A model generated the notes under the pieces. That model was not told where the DNA came from, did not search any database, and saw only the letters and a program-made list of their open reading frames with translations. A DNA stretch of 64,000 nucleotides from Malurus cyaneus samueli (lineage: Eukaryota > Chordata > Aves > Passeriformes > Maluridae), in the NCBI GenBank assembly GCA_009741485.1, contig CM019218.1:45532840-45596839 (forward strand), written 5' to 3'. Below, piece after piece: positions 11,701 through 22,990 of this stretch. Both the position numbers and the translations under genes were made by a program. Position 1 is the stretch's first letter. Each line of letters opens with the position of its first letter.

Positions 11701-14700
11701 AGTTGAGGATGGAGAGAATTTGGATGCATTGTTGGAGAAAACCACAGTGGGGAGGAAGAGTGAAGAAATTGGTATTTACTCCTCTCCTTGTCAGTAGTGT
11801 TGTCCTGCTGACTAAGCTACCCCCTTTTTGTAGCTGATGTTTACATTTACCTCTTTACCTACATCACCCTAAAAACAGGTGAGGAAATTTGGAAGTGCAT
11901 AATTTCCAAAATTAAAACTCAAAAATGAAAGGACTTAATTTTTAAATGTCGAAGATGGAAAAGTTCTGTGTGTTCCACAAGAGAGAACAAATTTGCTAAT
12001 TATTTCCAAGTAGAGAAATTCTGTGCTTCTTGAAGCACGAGCACTTGATTTGGTATTTGAAAGAAATGGACTTAGTGTTTCCCTGCTCACATTGACATAA
12101 GATGTAATAAGTTTTTATGTTTCTAGTCTGCATAATGAACAAAAGCAGCCTTATTTATAATTGATTGTAAAGTCAGTTGTGACCTTTAGGCATTGTCAAG
12201 AGGGACTGTGGGTTCTGATCGGAGGTTTTCTGTAACTGCACAGCATCTTCTCCTCTCAACACTGTGGTTTACTGCTGACTGTTACAAAATGCAGTATCAT
12301 CCTGGCCTAAAATGATCCCTTTTTTCTTGTTGACATCACTTCAAGATACAGTGTGTGTTTGTACCAGGAGATGATTAAGCAAAACACACTGTAAGTACTG
12401 TCAGGGATATAGGAGAGAAAAGGAAATAGTCAGTGATTCTGTATTTCCTGTGATTCTTATCAAATGCCAGAGGGCTGTGGGCTCACTTCGATTTTTAAGT
12501 CCATTCAAATAAGAGGGTGATTTATACCTTAACCATGGGTTATGTGCCTCTCTCAGTTCACATGTGAGCTAGATTTTGAAAATCATGCTGTGTGAATTTG
12601 TGCATGCCACAATACTTCATTTTCCTAGATGTACAAATAACTGTCAGTGGATTAAATCAAGATTTTTGTCTCCTAAGTGGACTGTAAGTCTAATATTAGA
12701 AGATAGTTTTCATACAGTTGTTGATCGTTATTTGCCTTGCTGCAGAGCCAAAGCACCATTAATAAAACAAAATTACTAGTTACAAAGTCAGTAGTAAAAT
12801 GGCCCTTGAAACCTGACTCCACACATTCTTGAGTATTCAAAAGGAAAATATGGTGGGCAGGTTATCCTTTAATGAATTAGTGACTTGCAGTTCATTTCAT
12901 TGTTCCATTTTTTTTTGCCAGGCCACTGTTTCATGACTTTTTATTTCAATTCCATTTGTTAGAGAACGTATCTCATGCATCTGTGGTGATTGAGGCTGAC
13001 CGGAATGAGACATTTCTCCCATTCAGTATTCCTTTGTCATTCCGTTCCCCATCTCCTCTCGTCTCTCTCCAAGCTGTCAAAGAAAGGTAAAACATGCAGC
13101 AGGTTCACTCATCCATTACATCTTTCCCTCTCTGTCCCTGAATTGGTAGCATTGTGTGGTTTAGTTCATACTCTGTTCTGCAAGCATGTAGCACCTGGCC
13201 TGGAACACCAGAGATGCAGTTGGCTTTGCCAAGCAATTTAAATCTAAATCTTGGCTCTGATGAAGATACAAAGAGCTGCTGGTAACTTCAGTGGAGCCAA
13301 GATTTCAACCTCAGTTTTCAAAGAGTTAATAATTGCTAACTGTCTAAGAATGTTTACTGTTATCCTGTAAACTGTGGTTGTGGTTTGTATTCAAAGGAAA
13401 CTTTCTGACTGTTATTTTGTGGTTTTGCTTATCTGGAACTTAGAGAGAAGGCTTCCTATGTTGCTTGTTTTTAAAAAAATGGGGGATGAGAGGGTGGATG
13501 TACAAATATAAAGGAGATGGTGTTAAATATGTAGCTTAAAATTTTGGCAAAAGTGCTATATGTTAAATGCTTAGCTAAAATGTCTCTGACCTAGCAATGG
13601 TCTGAAAAACTGCACAGCCTTCTGTTGATCACTTCAGTATCATGAAGTATCAGTGCTCTGCAAAAAAGAATTGTAGTTGCAATGGGCAATGTGAGGATCT
13701 CAGAATAACCATCAGAAGTCCATGAAATGCTCTACGTTCTTTCTAAACTGTAAGCAGCCTTGAGAACTTTACTAGTAATAAGTGTTTGTGCTAATAGTGA
13801 GAGCTAAGTTTTCAAGTATTCACTGTGTGCAGGTAGTCATTAAATAAAACACTACCATTTTTACAGCTAATTTTTTAAAGTTTAACTTTAATCCTTCTAT
13901 ACATTAAAGTCCAATTGTTTTGCTAAATTTGAGTCCTTTCTGCCTTCTGCAGCAGCCTTCAACTTTTGCTATACCTTGTTATAGGGAAAGATGCTGGGTT
14001 GGGGTCGGGTTTTTTTGGTTTTGTTTTGGTGGGTTTTGTTTGGTTGGGTTTTTTTTTTGTTTTGTTTCGTTTTTTGGTGGGGGTGGTTTAGTTCTGGGTC
14101 AGAAAGCAGGAAGCTTACTTTTCTGTTCAAATCTTTTCGACATAGTTCTCTTTGTTGCAGTGGTAGAAATAATTTAGTTCTGGTATGTTCATTGAGCTTC
14201 TTTGATAAAATGCCTGAAAGGTAGGGACTGCTGAGTGAAAAGGACATTTTTGGTGAGCTTTGTAATATGAGGAATTAATTTGAAGCATTGCAAACTGGTT
14301 TCTAACTGCCAAGAGGGGCAATTTGCTAAAGATGTTTTATGTTTAAAAGCTTTAAAATGCAGTGTAGCCAGTCTGCACTTGTGTGCATACAGATACATGT
14401 CAAAATCTACACCTAATGTTGGTATGTGATCCTGCTTCTCCAGCAGGAGGGGTAAATACTTCAGGTTTCTGTTCTGTGCTGGAAGTATGCACCATGACTG
14501 AAGTATGAATTTTGAGCAGCTTCGTAGTGACTTTTTTTCCTGTTGGTCATCTTTTTCTGAAGAAAAAACTGCGCTCATCTTTTTCTGAAGAGTTCTTCAA
14601 ATTACAAAGTTTCTGAAATGGTGGTTTGAATAAAAATGGTAATTGTTTGATTGCTTTTGAACTTCTGATTTTTAAATGTTTGAACTTCTGATTCCTAGCG

Positions 14701-17700
14701 TTTCCAGTTTTGTACGCAAAACCACGGAAAAGATTGGCACACTTCATATAAGTCCTGAATCTAGAGGGAAGCCTGAAGTAAGGGATGAGGAGCCACTGCC
14801 AGAGCTAATTGTTAATTCGGTACCAACTCCCCAGGAAGAGAGAGAGTGAGTGCAAAATCACATTTTCCTAGCAATTGTATTTGCTGGATGTCCTGAGGAT
14901 ATCAATCTAAAGAAAAACTCTTTGAAGCAGAATGAGGAACTTGGCATTAGGTTCTTCCAGCTGCCTTCATTACTGTGGTGGGTTTCACTGGTTCTCCCCA
15001 ACTCCATTCCTAGAGCTCAAGAGGCAATGAACACAGAGCTAAGTAATTTCATATTCCAGTACTAATTTACCATTTTTAACTAGTGGCATGGTACTGTTTT
15101 TTTGTTCAGTGCCTGCAGAAATCTACTGTAGCTGGAGTAGAACCATTATAGAAGGCCACAATAATAGTAGTATCTGTTGCTCTTCATGCCGAATTTATCC
15201 ATTATTTCTGGAGAGCTATGCCTTCTTACAAGTGAAAATTTTATATTTATTAAAGGAATTAATGTTGTTGATGAAATTTGTCAGGAAATCCTTACTTAAA
15301 TTATTCAAGTTAATACCTCAGATAAGACTGAAATGAATGTGTTTTTTTAGGTCAGAACCCCAGAACTGCCAGCTTCCTGAGGAGGACCGTCTGAGAGATC
15401 TCAAGGCTGCAACAGCAGTAACTATGTAAGCAGGGAAATTTTTTATTGTATAGATATATTGTATAGATATATAGAAAAAAATGATTGGGTTTTAAAAAAT
15501 TGTTTTCATTCATTACATGCATATAAGAGTGATACTCTTAGTCTCTATTAGCATAACCAGAAAGGATCTCATTTGGTCAATGATTTTGATTCCTCTTTGT
15601 AAAACCAAGCAAATTCCACTAAAAACTTAGTTTGGTACTCTCATGTAATCCCTTTGTTCTAATTACAGACACAGTTAAAAAAATCAGAATCACAAACAAA
15701 AATTCTTTCCGAAAGAATTTCTGGGGAGCTGTAAGTGTACTGAGATCAAATGTAGACAGTACGAAGTAGCCTAAATTCTGTTTGATACACTCAAAATCAC
15801 AAAAAAAAACCCCAACAACTGACTCTTAAGTCAAGTGTAAATGTATAGTTACACAAAGCATATTTGAAATTTCATTTGTGGCATCTTCTAACGTAAACTT
15901 AGCAGACTTCTCTTTTATGCTGCAGAGCCAAGCTCCAGGATCCCCTGGTTTTGTTAGAACCTCAGTGTATGAGAAGGGTCTTGCAGGAATGGCTTGTCTA
16001 TCTGGAAGAAAAATTCAGCAGCCAGGAGCATTCTGCTTTGTCTGTTAAAAAAAGCGAGACTGTGTGTGCTGAAGAACAGAGGGCAGTCCTGGAGGAAAAC
16101 CTTCAACTGACTCCAGCTGACAGAGGCACCGTAGACAAGGAACAGAGTGAAGTTTTGGAAAGCTGCATGGAAAAGGAAAATAGTGATGAATGCTGTGTGA
16201 ACAAAACCATGTGTGAAAATGGTACTGATTTGATGGGACCTCTGGACTGCAGCTTTCAAGTGTCTCCTCCATGTGTCATCGAACCAGACGTTCTGAAAGA
16301 TCTCGTGGAGCTGACAACTCTGTGCTTTGAGCTGCGTGTCTTTTCTTGTGCAAGTGGTGAGGCTGAGCAGAGCTCTGATGGAGCTCTGCCACCAGCAGCT
16401 GCGGGGACCTTGGCTTGTAGGTTTATGCGAAACTACTTTTTCCTTTTGGATTTAAAGAGAGTAAAGCAGTGTATTACAACCACGTGTGCAACCAGCCTTA
16501 ATGTATGGGAAACGTACATCGAGGGATTGAAAGGTCAGTGATGAACACTGGATTGCTTCTTAAACTGAAAGTACAACTGCTTGGGAGAAAAAAAAAGGAA
16601 AAAACCTTGAAGACATTCATAATTGTGTCTGCAGATTTTACTTCTACCAGTGTAGTGTGACAGGGGGAGGATGGTTGGTGTGTGACAGTGTTTGGTCCAG
16701 TTTTGGGTTGTTTGGTTGATTTTTTTCCCCCAAATACTTCCCTTAGGAAGAACTTAGTTCAGTTGGTTATAGTACTAAGAATGCCAAGGTTGTGGGTTCA
16801 AGCCCTGTATGGACAATTTACTTAAGAGTTGGACTCGATGATCCTTGTGGGTCACTTCCAGCTGAGAATAATCTGTGATTTCTTAAAAAAATAGAACTGC
16901 TGGCTCCTTAGAGAGATTGATCTCCCATTTCCCCACTTAGTTTGTATGGACTTTGTTGGTTGAACACTGTAGTGATCACAGCCTGTTTACCAACCATATG
17001 CTTCTAAGAGCAAAAGCATCTTAATTGGAGTCATGAGTCACTAGAAACAATGCAGAAGGGAGAGAAGGAGCTTCAGCATTTGTACTAGAAGATTCAACTT
17101 GTAATGGAGTCTGGTTAATATGAAACAAAACTCAAGGGAGTAGTAGGCTCCATGCAGATGAGTGGCTTGTGATCACCGTTCTCTTCTTTGTTCCACGGAA
17201 ATACTTTCTGATCTTTCTGATGCCTCTTTCATCTTATTGAACCAAAGCTGCATGACTGTACTGAAAAACAGAACTTCTCTGTTCTCACATTCAGCTTCTG
17301 CTTTGTGTGTTTAAGAGTGAATTAGAGCCTTAACATTGATTCCACTCCAACAGAGAGTAGTTAAGCAACAGAATCTCGCTTTGAGCGTTGGTATCTGGTA
17401 TTTATGTTTTTGAGAATCTCTTCGCTGTTTGGATTCTGAGAGCTCTAGAATTAAAAATGGTGTATGCGTTCCCAGTTTATCCTTAGCTGAGCTGCACTTG
17501 TGCCTGTAGATTAATACCTACATTTCATCAGGATTAAGGTGGGTATTGAACTTCCCATGAAAGCAGTGATAGACGTTGTTTAGCATAAGGACAAGAGGAG
17601 GGGCAGGGTGTGTTAAGGAATAAAACTTGCCCATATCTTGTAACTTGTGCACTGATTAATTTCAGAACTAACTTGTCACAGTCCCATGGCTTTAGCAATG

Positions 17701-18595
17701 GAAAGTGAAGATATGTTGAAAATATTGAAGCTGCTGTATGACCTGGGGCCATGGGATGACAGCCCACTGTTGCTGGCACATGCTCAAAGGTTTGTATCCA
17801 AATTCACTTTTTCTCTTCAGTGTTGTTAATTTCCTGGCAGGAATTGCTTCACTTACCATGTCATCAAGATTTCTGGAATTTCTTGGATCACCTTTCAGTA
17901 CTATCTCAAATTTGCAAGAGGTCTTGAAAAAATTACCATTTTACTGTTTGGTATTGAATATAGTTTTCATTTTCTCTCTCTCCAGGCTTTATGAAAAATT
18001 TGGGGAAACAGCCCTTCGGCCCTTGATCAAGTTCCATCCCTCTATTTTGCCTTCTGATGTTAAACAGCTTTGCAGGAATGATCCAGCTCACTTTTTAGCA
18101 TACCTAGATAGTCTGGTGAAATCAAAGCCAGAGGATAAAAGGTAAAGGGAATGTAGAATCCTTTTCATCTGTCTGCTTTCTTCATCATGTAGCTGTGTGG
18201 AAGGTTTTTTTTTTTTGTTGGTTTGGTTTTTGTTTTTTTTTTTTGTTTGTTTTGTTTTGTTTTGGCTTTTGGGGACATTTTTTAGTGTTTCTGTATCTGT
18301 CTGCTGGTGTTTTTTAGCATTAGGTTCCAAGAAATTCTGCCAGTTTTAGTTGGTCTTAGAGTTTTTGTTAGGTTAGATTCTAGTTATAAAAGGCTTTTCC
18401 TAAATAATTCTTTTAATGGAATTGCCTTTTTTTAATTCCGTGTTTGCAGTTCAGGGTACCAGGGTTAGATGGCATTTCAAAAGAACCCAAGCAAACCAAA
18501 TCTGGGGGCACACAACCTGCAAACTTGATTTTCTGTGGTTGCCTCAGTTTCTAGAAACATGAATAATTTTAGGCCATTCCAGATTAAATTTTACA

Positions 18596-18627
<32 letters not shown>

Positions 18628-21124
18628 GCTAATTTATCACACACAATTTCTGCTTCTCCATATCTGATATATTTTAAAACTTGTAGGATTTTTTTTAATG
18701 TGTGCTTTATTTTTTAGGCCATTTCTCCTTAGGTCTCTTCTGCAGCCCGAATCTGTACGGTTGGATTGGTTGTGCTTGGCAGTTTCTCATGATGCACCAC
18801 AAAGGACAAACACTGTGGATGAGGAAGGAAATCCCAGGTAACGTGGGTTTCACCCAAGGTCCAGTGAGTGCAGCAGAAGGATTTAACAGGTCTGTTTTTG
18901 GGTTAGGTTTTGTGTGACAGATTGGATCACTGATTCCGTGGAGCATTTTGCAGAGTTCAGCAGAAATAACCAAAATATTGCATAACCTCTGTCTGTAATG
19001 CCTTCCAGAGTGATTGCTCTAGAGACTGCACATGGTGTTTCATTCATTTTTCCTCCTCTCTTTTCATAAATCTGTCATAATGATCTGAAGAAAATCAATA
19101 ATGCTTTAAAACTGAATTTCTTATCCTCCAGGCCGCGGTCGCATTTGTTTACATGGGGCTACAGCCAGCTCATTCTGCTTTTGATTAAACTCCCAGCTGA
19201 TTTTATTATGAAAGAGAAGATGGCTGACATCTGTAAATCACATGGGTAAGGAGAAAATGTGCTAATTCTTGATACTTGGTTGGCATTCTGACCCAGAGAA
19301 GATACACAGGAAAATTACCTATTTGCTCCTTGTTTGCACAGGGTTTATTTAAAAACTTTTCATTTTTTGAGGATTAATATCCAGTTTAATGTACCAAATA
19401 CCCCTTCTGTTTGAGAGGTATTTCTCATGTCCTCACTCTATTTCTAGCATTCAATAAATTTAGTTGCTTTTGTCTTTACTGATTACTTAAATGAGCATGT
19501 GATTGTTCTTGACTTTAGTTTGAACTGAGTATTTGATTCCTGGAAATCTTTACTCTTTTATTCAAGATTTTGGCCTGGATATCTTTTTCTCTGTCTGGAG
19601 CTGGATAGAAGAATGGAAGCCTTTACTAACATTGTTCATTTGGATGACATGGGCCTGTTGAATGGAGAAGATGGTTAGTGATTCTTAAACTGTGGAAACA
19701 CACTTCGTAATGTAGGAGCTGCCTTATATGGTGATTTGCCCAAAGCTGAGTTGAGCTTTTATTTTTTAAATTGTTTTTGTAGCCATGTTGTTGTACAGCA
19801 TATTTGAAACACATAAATAGGTGTTATACTCTTGTATCTTTGTGCCATGCTTTGTGAAATCAGTTGTGCTTAAAAAATGCTTAAAAGTTGAAGAATCTTG
19901 GTTTGTTTACATTTGGGAGTAAAAGCTAAACTTGATGTTGGAGATAGAGGAAAAGGAAGCCTTCCTGCACAGCACAGAACTCCCCCTCTACACATGCATA
20001 CAGTCAGAGTTAGAGTGAGCAAGCATTGTGTACCAAAAAGCAGAATTTAGAAGAAAATTCACTCCAGCCCTAAGATGGACAAAACTTGGTCTCTTAACTT
20101 AGCCCAAAGCCTTAAATACTGAACTATTGTCAAGCTTTGTGTATTCACCACTAAGTAATTTCTCTGAGTCAGTCAAGGCACTACACTTGTGTACACAAGT
20201 TGCTTGTTGATAATGCTTGATTTCCTAAAATTTTCAGAGCAAAACAGGATAGCTAGCTTCCCTTTTAAGTACAGGTACAGTTTAAATAGTAGACTTAGAA
20301 TTGTATAAATAATCTAACAAACTCATTTTACATCTAGGTGCCATTCCAGAGACCATAGAAGAATGGAAGTTTCTTCTACATCTTGCACAGAATCACAGCA
20401 CAGCTTTCCACCACCATGGCCCACAGAATGGGAATGCTGTCAGCAATGGAGGCCCAAGCTGCCCAGACTGCATCACTGTGGAAAATGTTGCTCTGTTGCT
20501 GGCCAAGGCCATCGGCCCAAATCGTGCCTTGCCTCTCTTGCAGGAGTGTGGCTTGACACCAGAATTGTCTGAGAGGTTCACTGGTGTCTGTGAGATACTG
20601 AGAATTGCTGAGAAAAGGCAGAGGTAAGAGCTGTATCAGCAGAAGATCCATACTATTCACTTTGGGTCTCCTCAGTGCTTTAGACTTTCTTATCAAGAAG
20701 ATAAAATGCTTCGCATTTTACTTTCAGTTTTAGACTCAGCTGAAAGCTTTCCTATTATTTAAGAACTATGTGTTTTGCAGTCTAGGCATTTTAAAATTCA
20801 AAATGAGTAAACAGGAAATCATACATTAAAAATGTATATGAAGGAATTCTCTGGAGGAGATCTGTCCTGTTGAGACCCATACAGACTCTGATCTCTCCTA
20901 TTCCTTCCAAAGGTGTGGATGGTGATGTCAGGATGTTACTTCTGAAGTGCAAGCAGGTTTTTTATAAACTTCTTTTTAAAAGGCAAACCAAAACTCAGTT
21001 GTTCTTACTGTTGTTAGCTTTTTTACTGTTTGACCTTTTTTTTTCCCTTTGTTTTAATTGCAGAGCGCTGATTCAGTCCATGTTGGAAAGGTGTGACCGG
21101 TTTTTGTGGTCTCAGCAAGCATAG
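2719..21124 (+). CDS. HPS5: HPS5, BLOC-2 complex subunit (complete, 22 coding exons)
   Basis: HPS5 forms BLOC-2 with HPS3 and HPS6 and directs cargo to melanosomes, platelet dense granules and other lysosome-related organelles. Joining 2719-2826, 3244-3354, 4174-4238, 4849-5041, 6501-6634, 7200-7415, 7730-7801, 8036-8124, 9114-9292, 9517-9675, 10819-10978, 12963-13086, 14699-14845, 15351-15425, 15926-16533, 17666-17789, 17986-18141, 18718-18837, 19132-19245, 19567-19673, 20338-20623 and 21064-21124 gives one frame of 1135 residues, against about 1129 in human. It starts [19 protein letters not shown] and ends FLWSQQA. The N-terminal third is the WD40-like propeller region ([32 protein letters not shown]); the 608-nt exon 15 is the least conserved part. 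All introns are GT-AG except intron 5, whose donor is GC at 6635. A further 5' untranslated exon probably joins at the acceptor TTTGTTTTTGGCAG (2644-2657). No frameshift or internal stop was seen. Confidence 0.97.
9054..9101. repeat. Perfect 24-bp tandem duplication next to the HPS5 exon 9 acceptor
   Basis: A 24-nt unit starting AGTCCTTTAGGTATTGCTG occurs at 9054-9077 and again, identically, at 9078-9101. It ends 12 nt before coding exon 9 (9114), so it duplicates what would be the branch-point and polypyrimidine region. The identity of the two copies suggests a recent event. Confidence 0.9.
10429..10587. repeat. Three tandem copies of a 53-bp unit in HPS5 intron 10
   Basis: Units start at 10429, 10482 and 10535, each beginning GGGTTTTGC and containing GGCACTGAGTA followed by CAGTTGTTCCACTGGCTGC. 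Only a few positions differ between copies. The array is open in both strands, which makes short spurious reading frames; it lies inside the 9676-10818 intron and has no splice signals arguing for an exon. Confidence 0.92.
13998..14095. repeat. T/G-rich low-complexity tract
   Basis: A run of TTTTGGTTTTG-type sequence on the plus strand in HPS5 intron 12. It has no identifiable unit and looks like slippage-derived low complexity. Confidence 0.8.
16745..16882 (+). mobile_element. tRNA-Ile-derived SINE with CR1-like tail (TguSINE1-type)
   Basis: The left part (about 16745-16815) reads like a decayed tRNA-Ile: box A-like TTAGTTCAGTTGG at 16754-16766, then ACTAAGAATGCCAAGGTTG and box B-like GGTTCAAGCC. 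The right part (about 16828-16880) resembles the 3' end of chicken repeat 1: TTGGACTCGATGATCC, GGGTCACTTCCAGC and a degraded ATTCTGTGATT terminus. This composition matches the CR1-mobilised tRNA SINE I recall from zebra finch; the name is from memory. It lies in the sense orientation in HPS5 intron 15. It is not a functional tRNA gene: the first stem and anticodon arm are broken. Confidence 0.75.
18190..18265. repeat. T-rich low-complexity tract in HPS5 intron 17
   Basis: Poly-T interspersed with single G residues (TTTGTTTGTTTTG). A second tract, an uninterrupted run of 27 T, lies at 18601-18627, about 90 nt upstream of coding exon 18. Both are simple sequence, likely length-variable. Confidence 0.85.
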
Positions 21125-21854
21125 AAAACATTTTGGGAAAACTCTGGGAACATTTTATACTGTAATAACTGTATATGAAAGTGCCTCTTAAATTTCACAG
21201 GCTCTTAAAAACAAAAAACTCCTGTCTAAAAGTTCAGTTATACTGAGTCAGTCTCCATGTGGCTGGTATCTGACCTGGAAGTGGTGACAATTCTTCCTTA
21301 CTCGTTTGGAGATGAGTTTTGAACTGTACAACGTAGATCAAAACAAGCCTGTATTTATCTTGAAATTAAGCTTACAGATTTCCAAGATGAAAATGGGTGA
21401 ATTTATTTTCTGAGTCTATAACTTAAGTGTTTAGGGATATGAGCCCCTAAGTATTAAATTATGGTGTATAAAATTTTTTTGTTTGTTTGCAAATATGAGA
21501 AACCATTTCTGGAAAGTATCTAAGCCTGTACTTGTTTAACTTACTGTAAATTATATTTAACTTTATTGTTGCTATAGAAGTGTTCGTTAAATTGCCCTTT
21601 GGTTTTTTCTTTCCCCTTCTTAAATTATAGGGACAGATCTTGCCTATTTGAAAAACATTAACCAAGCCAAGTTTTAAAATGGGAGGGAAATATTTTTAAG
21701 TAGTGGATTGATGGTTAAAAATGCATTAAACAGACAAACTTGTTAAATGAACTTGCTGTTACACTACAAGCATAATATTTCTAAATTGCCTATACCTGTT
21801 TGTGCAGTATGACCATAGACATCAGTTGTGATTTTCCAGCAAACCTCAGGATGG
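21125..21854 (+). other. HPS5: HPS5 3' untranslated region (extent uncertain)
   Basis: This A/T-rich stretch follows the HPS5 stop codon TAG (21122-21124) and shows no open frame of interest. No canonical AATAAA is present before the CR1 insertion. Candidate ATTAAA hexamers lie at 21453-21458 and 21725-21730. The next AATAAA is at 23997-24002, beyond the CR1 element, so a longer transcript that includes the CR1 cannot be excluded. Confidence 0.55.
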
Positions 21855-22990
21855 TGTAATTAGAGTCATTTGAGTTGCAGAAGACCCTGAAGATCCAACC
21901 ATTAGCCTAGCACTGCCAAATCCACCACTCAACAATGTCCCCAAGTGTCATTTCTGCATGGCTTTTAAATGCCTCCAGGGATGGTGGTTCCATCACTTCC
22001 CTGGACAGTCTGTTCCAGTGCTGGACAACCCTTTTGGTGAAGAAATGTTTCCTGATATCCAATCAAAAAGTCTCCTGGAGCAATTTGAGGCCATTTCTTC
22101 TTGTCCTGTCCCTTGTTACTTGGGAAAAAGAAATCCATCCCCACATGGCTGCATGTTTCCTTCAGGGAGTTGCAGAGAGTGCCAAGGTTCCCCCTGAGCC
22201 TCCTTTTCTCCACCCCAGCACCCCAGCTCCTCAGCTGCTCCTCACAGGGCTCTGTCCACCCTTCCCCAGCTCCTTTTCCCTTCTTTGGACTTGCTCCAGC
22301 ACCTCAAAGTTCTTCTTCTTGTGAGGGACCCAGAACTGGACACAGCACTGGAGGTGTGGCCTCACCAATGCCCAGGACAGGGGGACAATCCCTGCCCTGG
22401 CCCTGCTGGCCCCACCATTGCTGATCCAGGCCAGGTGCCATTGGCCTCCTTGGCCACCTGGGCACAGCTGGCTCCTGTCAGCTGCTGTCGCAGCACCTCC
22501 AGCTCCTTTTCCCCTGGGCAGCTTCCCAGCCCCTCTGGCCCGGCCTGTGGAGCCGCCTGGGGTTCTTGTGAGCCATGGGCAGCCCCGGCCCTGGGCCTGT
22601 TGAACCTCGCGCCATCGGCTCAGCCCATGGACCCGGCCTGTCCAGATCCCTCGGCAGAGCCTTCCTGCCCTCCTGCAGATAAACCCTCCCACCCAGCCTG
22701 GTGTGTCTGCAAACTGACTGAGGGAGCCCTCCATCCCCTCACCCACATTGCTGATAAAGGTTTTGAATGACACTGGGCCCAGCACTGAGCCCTGGGGACA
22801 CCACTTGGGGCTGGCCACCAACTGGATTTAACTCCCGTTTCCCACCACTCTCTGGGCCTGATCATCCAGCCAGTTTTTTGTTCAGTGAACGCTCCACATG
22901 TCCAAGCCATGAACAGTCTATTTCTCCATGAGAACATAGTGGGAAACAGTGTCAAAAGATTTTACCTAAGTCCAGGTCAATTTTGGTAAT
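21855..22990 (-). mobile_element. CR1 LINE, 5'-truncated, inverted, inactive
   Basis: On the minus strand, translation gives pieces of the C-terminal reverse-transcriptase region of chicken repeat 1 ORF2: a PQGSVLGPV motif, a following FADT segment, and VRPHLQCCVQFW followed by a VQRREK motif. After that come the KRRLRGNL and RKHFF-type C-terminal segments, seen only in broken frames. Stops and frame shifts interrupt it throughout. The 3' end of the element is at about 21855 (plus strand AGAGTCATTTGAGTTG), as expected for an inverted copy. It was inserted downstream of HPS5, is old, and is not coding. Confidence 0.9.

Noticed and set aside
16745..16815. Functional tRNA-Ile gene
   Set aside because: The acceptor and anticodon stems are broken, and a CR1-like tail follows directly; it is a SINE head.
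22231..22955. Open frames of 111-196 codons on both strands
   Set aside because: The minus-strand ones are broken CR1 reverse-transcriptase sequence; the plus-strand ones are its antisense. Not host genes.
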